Source: JADKFD01 sp050250665 (GTDB lineage: Bacteria; Pseudomonadota; Gammaproteobacteria; Xanthomonadales; SZUA-5). From it: 41,737 nt of DNA. The translations under genes and the position numbers were made by a program. Below are positions 16,136 through 23,441 of this stretch, in pieces. The DNA is taken from assembly GCA_050250665.1 (NCBI GenBank), contig JBFWOF010000054.1:1-41737 (forward strand). Reading direction: 5' to 3'. The notes beneath the pieces are model-generated. The model was not told the origin of the DNA and made no database searches. It was given only the letters and a program-made list of their open reading frames with translations. Each line of letters opens with the position of its first letter. Position 1 is the stretch's first letter.

Positions 16136-18025
16136 TCACGGCGAGGACTTTGCTGCCGGACAGGCGAATGGAATCGCTATCGGTGGCGGTCGCTGCACCT
16201 GCTCGCGCTCAAGAAATGCCCTCATCGAGGGGAACTCGGTGGCATCGAAGAAGGCATAACTCAGGAAGCCGGCCAGCGCGAAGGGGTTTCCGGCATCTTC
16301 CAGCGGCTGCAGGGTTGCGGCGGCGGCACGGGTATCGCCGAGCAGTTGCTGCAGATGCCAGCGCTGGGAGACTTCTGCTGCCGACATCTGCGCCAGGGTT
16401 TGTTCGACCTCGGCGCGACGGCCTTCGGCGCAGGCCTGCCGAGCCGGTGGAATCGAGCTCCAGATGCCGGCTTCGCCGCCCAGTGCCTGCCAGCGCGACA
16501 GCACCTTGGCCGCTTCCTCGACACGGCCGTCCCAGAGCAGCGCCCGATGCACCTGGTACAGGATGTCCGGCTGATCCGGCCAGCGCTGCAGCAGGATCAG
16601 CGCTGCATCGGCTGCCTTGTGCTTGTCCCGGGTTCGATGGGAGTAATTGACGTGCATGTTGGCAATTTCCACCCGCGTCTGCGCCTGCGTCCAGATCTCG
16701 TCCAGGGTACGCTGCAGCAGGTCCTGATCGCTGAGTCGGGCGGCAAAATCGAGTATCGCGCTGAGTGCGTCGAGGTCCCCCGGTCTTTGCGTCAAAACCT
16801 TTTCGTACAGCGCCAGCGCGTCGCGCATGCGCAGTTCGCGGGTGGCTTTCATGGCCTGAAAGACCCAGCGGTCGGTGTCACTCTTGACCTTGCCAATGGC
16901 CAATTCGATGCGCTCGTTGAACTGCTGTTCCATCTCGGCCTGACTGAGGTCGCTGGTGCCGCTCACGGTCGATGTGGGATCCAGCTGCTCCAGCCAGTAT
17001 CTGGCCGCTTTCGCATGCGCGGCAGCAAATTCCGGATCCAGTTGGCGCGCCTGCTCGAACAGCGCATAGGCCTGGAGGGAGCCATCCCGGCCGAAGCCGT
17101 AGCTGGTCGACAAGCCGCGCAGATAGGCTTGATAGGCCTCCACCGAATGCGTGCCGACTTCGGCCATGCGCGCGAGCGCGGCCGGGTCCATGCTGGTCTG
17201 CATCGCGGTCGCGATCTGCCGGGCCAGGTCTTCCTGGATGCCGATCATGTCGGCCACGTCACGATCGTAGCTCTGTGACCACAGATGAAAGCCATCAGCG
17301 GCACGGATCAGCTGCGCCGTCACCCGGATGCGGGTGCTGCTGCTGCGTACCGATCCCTCCAGTACATGCGCCACGCCCAGTTCCGCGGCAATCTGCGGAA
17401 TGGCCAGGTCGCTGCCCTTGTAGCGAAAGGACGAGGTGCGCGCACTCACCAGCAGATCCGGCGTGCGGGTCAGGGAATTCAGGATTTCCTCGGTCAGACC
17501 GTCGGCAAACCAGCCCTGGTCGCCGCCCGGGCTGAAGTCGGCAAAGGGCAGCACCGCAATGGACTTGTCGGTGATCGTACTGGCTGCCGCTGCTGTGTCG
17601 GTGCCATTGCCCGCAGCGACCGTCGTTGCGGCTCGCTGGCTGTTCCAGAGCATCATGCCGCCGATGCCCAGCAGCAACACGATCACCGCCACATCCAGCC
17701 TGCGCGCGGTGTGATCCACGCTACCCTGCGTGCGGTCGACTTCGCTCTCGCGCTTGAGCCCGTCGGGCGTCAGCTCGAACACCCAGCTGAACACCAGCGC
17801 CGGAATGAAGCCGATGGCCAGCAGCACCACCAGCGCCTGCAGCACCCAATCTGGCGTGTGGAAGATCGGCAGCAGGGTTTCGGCGATCTGCACGATCAGC
17901 CAGGCGCCGACCAGATACAGTCCGGCCATGCGGATGACGTTGCGGCGTTTCAGTTCGGCCAGGAGACTCGGCCGCTTCCCGGCACCGCGGGCTTCGCCCG
18001 CTGCGTCATCGCGTTGCTCGGTCAT
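16136..18025 (-). CDS. Array paralogue 5: ELKRR-TM-FlgO/TolB-like-TPR protein (class III)
   Basis: 629 aa, ATG at 18025 overlapping the TGA of the DUF6090-like gene by four bases. It carries a 20-residue charged extension before LLAELKRRNVIRM. Helices at about 34-54, 60-84 and 109-128. The domain (about 154-280) has class III marks: DKSIAVLPFADFSPGGDQGW, FADGLTEEILNSL, VSARTSSFRYKGSD, HVLEGSVRSSSTRIRVTAQL, WSQSYDRDVADM. The tail QRPPPIAIPFACP has a single cysteine. Paralogue 10 is its clear sister over the periplasmic part, yet its first two helices (HTPDWVLQALVVLLAIGF) match paralogues 6, 7 and 11 instead, so the gene looks mosaic. Last gene of the operon headed by paralogue 6. Confidence 0.9.
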   Translation of the reverse strand: MTEQRDDAAGEARGAGKRPSLLAELKRRNVIRMAGLYLVGAWLIVQIAETLLPIFHTPDWVLQALVVLLAIGFIPALVFSWVFELTPDGLKRESEVDRTQGSVDHTARRLDVAVIVLLLGIGGMMLWNSQRAATTVAAGNGTDTAAAASTITDKSIAVLPFADFSPGGDQGWFADGLTEEILNSLTRTPDLLVSARTSSFRYKGSDLAIPQIAAELGVAHVLEGSVRSSSTRIRVTAQLIRAADGFHLWSQSYDRDVADMIGIQEDLARQIATAMQTSMDPAALARMAEVGTHSVEAYQAYLRGLSTSYGFGRDGSLQAYALFEQARQLDPEFAAAHAKAARYWLEQLDPTSTVSGTSDLSQAEMEQQFNERIELAIGKVKSDTDRWVFQAMKATRELRMRDALALYEKVLTQRPGDLDALSAILDFAARLSDQDLLQRTLDEIWTQAQTRVEIANMHVNYSHRTRDKHKAADAALILLQRWPDQPDILYQVHRALLWDGRVEEAAKVLSRWQALGGEAGIWSSIPPARQACAEGRRAEVEQTLAQMSAAEVSQRWHLQQLLGDTRAAAATLQPLEDAGNPFALAGFLSYAFFDATEFPSMRAFLEREQVQRPPPIAIPFACPAAKSSP

Positions 18026-18795
18026 GGGCCGAGCTCCTCACCGATACGCCGGGCGAGCTCTTCGGCGGAGACCTGATGGTGGCTGATCAGCGCAGTCATC
18101 ACTTCCAGATTGGTGATCCAGAATCGTAGCTCGGACAGCAGCCTGGGGTCCGCAAGGTAGCTGTCCAGCACCGCCTGAGCCGCGGACTCCGGCATGGGCG
18201 ATTCGCATTCGACCAGCGCTTGTTCGTCCACGCCGGGCGTGCGGTGGCAATTCTTCCAAATCCAGTCCGAGGCCACCCTCGGCGTGAGTCCGCGCACCAG
18301 CTTGCGGTATTCGGGCTCGGTCCGGAACAGGAAATTCGCGGCCGGACCGGCGCCTCTGACATAGTAGTCGGCCAGCGCGGTGCGCAGGTCCGCGCTGCGA
18401 AACAAGCCGAGCTCGCCGGCACTGACCAGCTCCCGGTAGGTGGTGTCCATCGGCACGTAGGGAAACAACTGGCTGGCCTGATAAAAGGACAGCAGGGTCT
18501 GCCATGCCGAGCCTTCGCGTTTCTCGCCGGTTTCGGCATAACGAATGGCCGCGCGCCCATGCTCGGCCACCTCCCGCCAGAACACGGCACGCCGCTCCAG
18601 GGCTCCCCGATCGCTGTCCAGGTCGCTCGCGATGCGTTCGAGGTTCTCCTGTGCCCGTTGTGCCCCGTTCCTCGACTCGTTCCAGTTGGCCACCTGGATG
18701 CCGAGGAACACGCCGACCACCAGCAGCACGAATTCGATGGTGATCGCGGTCCAGTTCTGCTCGCGCAGGTTCCGGGTGAGGCGGCGCAGGATCAT
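18022..18795 (-). CDS. DUF6090-like single-span membrane protein nested in the array
   Basis: 257 aa from ATG 18795, with AGGAG eight bases upstream. A longer frame reaching 19032 has no family match and overlaps two other genes, so the shorter start is preferred. N-terminus MILRRLTRNLREQNWTAITI, one transmembrane helix (about 20-38, VLLVVGVFLGIQVANWNE), then a charged helical region and LVSAGELGLFRSADLRTALA followed by DYY, the motif shared with the protein at 12239. It is coupled on both sides by ATGA overlaps: with the truncated array copy upstream and paralogue 5 downstream. This makes co-expression with two array proteins very likely. Confidence 0.82.
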   Translation of the reverse strand: MILRRLTRNLREQNWTAITIEFVLLVVGVFLGIQVANWNESRNGAQRAQENLERIASDLDSDRGALERRAVFWREVAEHGRAAIRYAETGEKREGSAWQTLLSFYQASQLFPYVPMDTTYRELVSAGELGLFRSADLRTALADYYVRGAGPAANFLFRTEPEYRKLVRGLTPRVASDWIWKNCHRTPGVDEQALVECESPMPESAAQAVLDSYLADPRLLSELRFWITNLEVMTALISHHQVSAEELARRIGEELGP

Positions 18796-18986
18796 GGCGC
18801 CAGCTCCTGGGTCAGCTGATCCATCCGTTTCGCCGACTGCAACAAGTCCGGCCCGCTGGCCGACACCTCGGCTTTGCGCTTGAGGCCCTCGGGTGTCAGC
18901 TGCTGCTCGATCAACCCGACGCTGACCGGATACAGCCCGGCCATGCGGAAGACGGTGCGACGCTTGGGTTCGGCCAGGGATGACAT
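18792..18986 (-). pseudogene. Truncated array paralogue (N-terminal remnant, 64 codons)
   Basis: 64 codons starting two bases after the TGA of paralogue 6. MSSLAEPKRRTVFRMAGLYP aligns to the array N-terminus, then QLTPEGLKRKAE aligns to the loop after the second helix, and SAKRMDQLTQ to the start of the third helix. About 38 residues, including most of both membrane helices, are missing in frame. The frame ends where the third helix should begin, and prolines replace leucines at 7 and 20. It has lost every domain needed for membrane insertion and sensing, so it is most simply a deletion remnant. Its frame is nevertheless open and its stop overlaps the next start by four bases, so it may still be translated and serve to couple the neighbours. 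Confidence 0.8.
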
Positions 18987-18988
18987 GT

Positions 18989-20893
18989 TCAGGAGCGCTC
19001 CGGACAGGACAGATGCCGGCCTTCGGCGGCATCGACGGGCTTGCAGCCGCGGGGATAGCCGTGGCTGTCCCAGTATTCCACCCGTCCCCGGGCCTGCATC
19101 AATCGAAAATAGCGCGGGTCTTCCCGCAGCCAGCGCATGGCTGGCAACCAGGCCGTATTGATGATGACCCAGGCGCTGGTCTGACCGGACTCGACCAGCT
19201 CGAAGGCACGATTGCCGCCGTCGAACATCACCGACTCCAGCAACAAGGACGAGCCGAGTCCGTAGACCTCGGCGGGCGCATCCAGCGCCGACTGCAGATA
19301 GTCCCGCTCGCGTGCTGGATCCTGCAAGGCCATCAGCAGGCCGGCAGACTGGGCGCGCTCGGAAGCGAATCGATCGCCAAACAGCGGCAGCATCGCCGCC
19401 ACCAGCTCGGCGGCAGCGGCGCGGTCGCCGGCGTGCAGACTATCGGCGGCCAGGAAATTTCCCCACACCGCCAGACCATTCAGTTCGACGGCCCGCAGCA
19501 CCAGTGCCGCGCCCTCGGCCCGGCGCCCTTCGATGGCCAGCGCCAGTCCGAGCACGCCGCTGTTGATGCCCACCATGGGTTCGAGCTGCAATGCGCTTTC
19601 CACCAATGGCAGCGCCCGATCGGCGTAGCCCAGCTCCAGCCAGATCAGGGCCAGCCACAGCTTCGGCGTGGTGTCCGGCGTGGGTAGCGCTGCCGCGCGT
19701 TCCATCAGGCCAATGCCCTCGGCCACGCCGCCAGGCGCGTCGGAGTCGATGGTCAGCCGGCCCTTGAGAGCGACTGCGATCGGCATGTCGGACTTCAGTG
19801 CCATGGCACGGTCGACCGCCGGACCGGCCAGCGGCGCGATCTCCGATCGACGCAGCTCGGTGACATAGTTGGTGTTGCCGATCAGCCAGTAGGTAGCCGC
19901 CAGATAGGCCCAGGCTTCGGCGAAATCCGGGTCGCGTTCGACCGCAAAGCGTAGATCCTCGACGGCAGGGTCCAGTTCGGAACGCTGATAGAAGCGCGAG
20001 CGCCCGTGCAGGTAGCGCTGATAGGCCTCCATGTTCCGCGTGGGGGCATCCACCTTGACCTCGCGGGCGCCGAGGATGTCCTTCAGCGCGGTGGTGATGG
20101 CGCCGGCGATCTCTTCCTGCACCAGAAAAATATCGTCGAGATCGCGCTGATAGGTCTGCGTCCAGAGGTGGGCGTCGCTGCCGGCTTCGATCAACTGCGC
20201 GGTGATCCGCACCTGATTGCCCTGCTTGCGTACCGAACCCTCCAGCACATGATGCACGCCCAATAGCCGGGCAATCTCCGGAATGGGCGTGTCCTTGCCC
20301 TTGAAGGAGAAGGCGGAAGTGCGTGAGGCGACCTTGAGGCCGTCGATGCCGGCGAGAATGTTCAGCAGTTCTTCGGAGATGCCGTCAGCGAAGTATTCGT
20401 TGTCCGGATCGGAGCTCATGTTGACGAAGGGCAGCACCGCGATGGAATGGCTGTCGTCGCCGTCCGCCACTGCGTCAACCGGCGCCGCCGGCAGCGGCTG
20501 CGCAGCCGCTGCGGTTTCGGACGAGACCGGTGGCGCTTCGGTCCTGGTTCCGGGCCAGTAGCGATCGGCCGCCATCAGTGCCACCACGGCCAGCAGTCCG
20601 ACCGCGATCAGTAGGTCCATGCGTCGGCCTGTCTGCGGCGCCATCGACTGCGACGGCGCCAGCTCGGCATCGCGCTTGATGCCCTCGGGTGTCAGCTCGA
20701 AGATCCAGCTGAACACCAGTGCCGGTATGAAGCCGATGGCCAGCAATACCACCAGTGCCTGCAGCACCCAGTCAGGTGTATGGAAGATCGGCAGCAGAGT
20801 CTCGGCGATCTGCACGATCAACCAGGCGCCGACCAGATACAGCCCGGCCATGCGGATGACGTTGCGGCGCTTGAGTTCGGCGAGCAGACGCAA
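18989..20893 (-). CDS. Array paralogue 6: ELKRR-TM-FlgO/TolB-like-TPR protein (class I)
   Basis: 634 aa from TTG 20893, GAGAG eight bases upstream. Helices at about 15-36, 42-66 and 91-110 (ending AADRYWPG). Domain at about 150-275: SIAVLPFVNMSSDPDNEYFA, ISEELLNILAGIDGLKVASR, SFKGKDTPIPEIARLLGVHH, WTQTYQRDLDDIF. TPR-like repeats include AVEDLRFAVERDPDFAEAWA. Tail cysteines C617 and C630 in YWDSHGYPRGC; the 13-residue spacing is shared only with paralogue 9, its sister over the periplasmic part. The N-terminal membrane module, however, matches paralogues 5, 7 and 11. Head of an operon with the truncated copy, the DUF6090-like gene and paralogue 5. Confidence 0.9.
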   Translation of the reverse strand: MRLLAELKRRNVIRMAGLYLVGAWLIVQIAETLLPIFHTPDWVLQALVVLLAIGFIPALVFSWIFELTPEGIKRDAELAPSQSMAPQTGRRMDLLIAVGLLAVVALMAADRYWPGTRTEAPPVSSETAAAAQPLPAAPVDAVADGDDSHSIAVLPFVNMSSDPDNEYFADGISEELLNILAGIDGLKVASRTSAFSFKGKDTPIPEIARLLGVHHVLEGSVRKQGNQVRITAQLIEAGSDAHLWTQTYQRDLDDIFLVQEEIAGAITTALKDILGAREVKVDAPTRNMEAYQRYLHGRSRFYQRSELDPAVEDLRFAVERDPDFAEAWAYLAATYWLIGNTNYVTELRRSEIAPLAGPAVDRAMALKSDMPIAVALKGRLTIDSDAPGGVAEGIGLMERAAALPTPDTTPKLWLALIWLELGYADRALPLVESALQLEPMVGINSGVLGLALAIEGRRAEGAALVLRAVELNGLAVWGNFLAADSLHAGDRAAAAELVAAMLPLFGDRFASERAQSAGLLMALQDPARERDYLQSALDAPAEVYGLGSSLLLESVMFDGGNRAFELVESGQTSAWVIINTAWLPAMRWLREDPRYFRLMQARGRVEYWDSHGYPRGCKPVDAAEGRHLSCPERS

Positions 20894-20929
20894 GGGCAGT
20901 ACTCTCGATCAGCGCGGGGGAAGTGGCGT

Positions 20930-20938
20930 GATCTTACC
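20930..20938 (-). promoter_or_regulatory. Conserved leader box of paralogue 6
   Basis: GGTAAGATC on the minus strand, TAAGAT ending 37 bases before the TTG start. A TTGAAC lies 20 bases before TAAGAT, too far for a standard -35. Confidence 0.6.
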
Positions 20939-21027
20939 TTGGCTAGTCCCCGCTGAGTTCAAGACCTGACCTTCACCTCAATAGCCAAGCTGCGCTCTCC
21001 GTGACCCCGTATTGAGAGTCTTTGATG

Positions 21028-21124
21028 CGTCATTGCGAGGAGCGCAGCGACGAAGCAATCCAGTGCTTCCGCGGTTGTGCGTCTGGATTGCTTCCCCCGG
21101 ATCAAGTCCGGGGTCGCAATGACG
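21028..21124 (-). repeat. Palindromic repeat, family A, reverse orientation
   Basis: Same element as 4270-4365 read on the other strand: begins CGTCATTGCGAGGAGCGCAG, ends GGTCGCAATGACG. It lies in the 422-bp gap before paralogue 6. Confidence 0.85.
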
Positions 21125-21167
21125 CCGGGTTTTGTCGCCCGAAGGCGAAAAGAGTGACGCGAAAAAT

Positions 21168-21303
21168 CCCCGGTGAGCCGCTACGCAGCACACCGGGCTA
21201 CGCGCTGCGGCGCTGCTTTACCTGGCCCGCAGACCCAGATCGGCCGCGCAGGCGCGCGTCCCTCCTGAGAGGCGCCCACTGTGGGAGCGGATTCATCCGC
21301 GAC
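21168..21303. repeat. Family C copy, shared GC-rich segment and REP
   Basis: 21168-21201 is an inverted, diverged family C copy. 21243-21261 is the inverted counterpart of 15849-15867. 21280-21303 is a REP (TGTGGGAGCGGATTCATCCG then CGAC). With the family A element these account for most of the 20894-21315 gap, in which I see no gene. Confidence 0.7.
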
Positions 21304-21315
21304 TGAAACGGCCGC

Positions 21316-23376
21316 TCACTTCCCCTGTTCCCCCAGCCACTGCTGGTAGCGGGCCTGCAGCGCCAGATAGCGTGGCTGCTCGCGGATCGAATCCAGCCCC
21401 GGCGCCACCGAGAACCAGAGGTAGGCATGGGGTCCGAAGATGGCGGCGATTTCTTCCAGGTAATCCAGCGCGCGCCCGGGATCGCCGGCGCGGGCGAAAG
21501 CGACGGCCAGCGAGAGCTTGACGCCGCGCGAGCCCCAGACATCGCGCGGTGCGTTGCGCAGGTAGTCGGCCTCGGCGGCGCGCACGCCTTCGAGATCGCC
21601 CATCAGCCCCGGCAAGTCGCAGGGCTGGTAATAGGCGTTGCCCAGCCAGCGCGAAGGATAGGGATCGGCGCGCTCGGCCATGCGTGCCTGAATGTCGGCG
21701 AGCAGCTGTTCCGCTTCGGCCTCTTGCCCCAGCACCAGCAGGGCCTCGGCCCTGGTCAGCGCGTAGGTTTCCGGAAAATCGCCCGGGCCACGCTGGTCCT
21801 CCGGCCACAGTGCCGGTGACAGCGCGTAGGCGATACGCTCAGGGTCGCGGCTTTCCATGGCCACTTCTGCAGGTGTGGTCACGAAATTGGCCAAGGGTCC
21901 GTCGATGACCGTCCAGGCGCCCTCGGTGTCGCCGCTCCAGCGGTGAATCCAGATCTCCCGAATGCGGCTGACGTCGCCCAGACTCCGGGCCCGCTGCAGC
22001 CAGGCCCTGGCACTATTGACATCCCCGCGCGCGAGCACTGCGTTTTCGATCAGCGAATTGATTGCATCCAGTGCCTGCGGATCGATCTCCAGAGAACGCG
22101 CGAAGGCCGCCGTGGAGTCATCGAAGCGGCCGTCTCTACGGGCCACGTAGGCGCGATATTCCCAGGCTTCTGCATGTTCCGGGGCGCGTGCCAGTATTTG
22201 CCGCAGCTTGCCCTCGGCCGCCGCGTAGTCGAGTTTGGCGTAATAGAACTCGATGGCCTCCACCAGCAACGTGTCGATCGAGTCCGGCGCCAGACGTCGC
22301 GCCTGCAGCACGCTTGCATGCGCCTCCTCGCGCAGTGAACGCGGACCAATCGCCAACCAGTAGGTCAACAGTTGCACCTGGGCCTTGCGTACATAGGCCT
22401 CGGCGAAATCGGGATCCAGCGCAATGGCGCGATCGAACTCGGCAACGGCCTGCTGTGAGCGTTCCGCTGACAGCGCAGAGGCGCCTGCCAACAGCTTGCC
22501 GCGCAGAAAGGCCTCGTAGGCCTGCAAGTTCTGCGTGGAGCCCGCCCGCAGGGCAGTGGATTCTTCCGGACTCAGCACCACCTGCAGCGCACTGGCCACG
22601 GCATGGGCAATATCGGCCTGTATCGCGAAGATGGTCTCGGTGCTGAGTTTGCGATCGTAATTCTCTGCCCACAGGTGCACATCGCTGACACCGTCGATCA
22701 ACTGCACATTCACCCGCACGCTGTCGCCGGCGCGCTGCACGGCGCCTTCCAGCACCACCGCCGCGCCCAGTTCCGCGGCGATCTGCGGAATGGTCTTGGT
22801 GGTATCGGCGTAATGCATCATCGAGGTTCGCGATATGACCTTCATGGCCCCGAGCTTCGACAACTGCGTCAGCAGATCGTCGTGGATGCCTTCGGCGAAG
22901 AAGGCGTCCTCGGCACGGGCACTGCGATTGCGGAAGGGCAGCACCGCCACCAGCCGGGTGCCCGAGGCGGCAGCGCTCGCGGCCTTGGGTGCGCTCGGCT
23001 CCGACGTGGTTGACGCCAGCGGAGCGCTCTGCCGCGGCCAGTAACGGTCGGCGGCCACGATGGCGATGGCCAGCACCAGTCCCACCAGAATCAGCCGATC
23101 CATGCGCCGTGCGGTCTGCGGTGCGACCGACTGCGCCGGATCAATCTCGGAGTCGCGCTTGAGGCCCTCGGGCGTGAGCTCGAAGACCCAGCTGAACACC
23201 AGCGCCGGGATGAAGCCGATGGCCAGCAGCACCACCAGCGCCTGCAGCACCCAGTCAGGCGTGTGGAAGATCGGCAGCAGGGTCTCGGCAATCTGCACCA
23301 CCAACCAGGCCCCGACCAGATACAGCCCGGCCATGCGGATGACGTTGCGGCGTTTGAGTTCGGCGAGCAGTTGCAA
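21316..23376 (-). CDS. Array paralogue 7: ELKRR-TM-FlgO/TolB-like-TPR protein (class II)
   Basis: 686 aa from TTG 23376 with GAGAG seven bases upstream. Helices at about 15-36, 42-66 and 92-112. Class II periplasmic domain (about 143-275): LVAVLPFRNRSARAEDAFFA, GIHDDLLTQLSKLGAMKVIS, RTSMMHYADTTKTIPQIAAE, LEGAVQRAGDSVRVNVQLID. Long TPR region with AVAEFDRAIALDPDFAEAYV and STAAFARSLEIDPQALDAIN. Tail QPRYLALQARYQQW, no cysteine pair. Its N-terminal helices are nearly identical to paralogues 5, 6 and 11, while the rest follows paralogues 4 and 12. It is a single-gene unit with its own leader box in the 63-bp gap after paralogue 8. Confidence 0.9.
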   Translation of the reverse strand: MQLLAELKRRNVIRMAGLYLVGAWLVVQIAETLLPIFHTPDWVLQALVVLLAIGFIPALVFSWVFELTPEGLKRDSEIDPAQSVAPQTARRMDRLILVGLVLAIAIVAADRYWPRQSAPLASTTSEPSAPKAASAAASGTRLVAVLPFRNRSARAEDAFFAEGIHDDLLTQLSKLGAMKVISRTSMMHYADTTKTIPQIAAELGAAVVLEGAVQRAGDSVRVNVQLIDGVSDVHLWAENYDRKLSTETIFAIQADIAHAVASALQVVLSPEESTALRAGSTQNLQAYEAFLRGKLLAGASALSAERSQQAVAEFDRAIALDPDFAEAYVRKAQVQLLTYWLAIGPRSLREEAHASVLQARRLAPDSIDTLLVEAIEFYYAKLDYAAAEGKLRQILARAPEHAEAWEYRAYVARRDGRFDDSTAAFARSLEIDPQALDAINSLIENAVLARGDVNSARAWLQRARSLGDVSRIREIWIHRWSGDTEGAWTVIDGPLANFVTTPAEVAMESRDPERIAYALSPALWPEDQRGPGDFPETYALTRAEALLVLGQEAEAEQLLADIQARMAERADPYPSRWLGNAYYQPCDLPGLMGDLEGVRAAEADYLRNAPRDVWGSRGVKLSLAVAFARAGDPGRALDYLEEIAAIFGPHAYLWFSVAPGLDSIREQPRYLALQARYQQWLGEQGK

Positions 23377-23411
23377 GGAGGTACTCTCGGCCAGTGCGGG
23401 GCGTAGGCGGT

Positions 23412-23420
23412 GATCTTACC
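23412..23420 (-). promoter_or_regulatory. Conserved leader box of paralogue 7
   Basis: GGTAAGATC on the minus strand, TAAGAT ending 36 bases before the TTG. It lies in the 63-bp gap after paralogue 8, which implies that paralogue 7 has its own promoter despite sitting close behind another array gene. Confidence 0.58.
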
Positions 23421-23425
23421 CTGCC

Positions 23426-23441
23426 GATGCCCCGGGGCATC
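23426..23441. promoter_or_regulatory. 16-bp perfect palindrome at the paralogue 7 promoter
   Basis: GATGCCCCGGGGCATC overlaps the stop codon of paralogue 8 and lies just upstream of the paralogue 7 leader box, where a -35 or an operator would be. As a hairpin it has no following T-run, so it is a weak terminator candidate. Confidence 0.35.

Noticed and set aside
18796..19032. N-terminal extension of the DUF6090-like protein
   Set aside because: The extension has no family similarity, overlaps paralogue 6 and the truncated copy, and the internal ATG has a good ribosome site.
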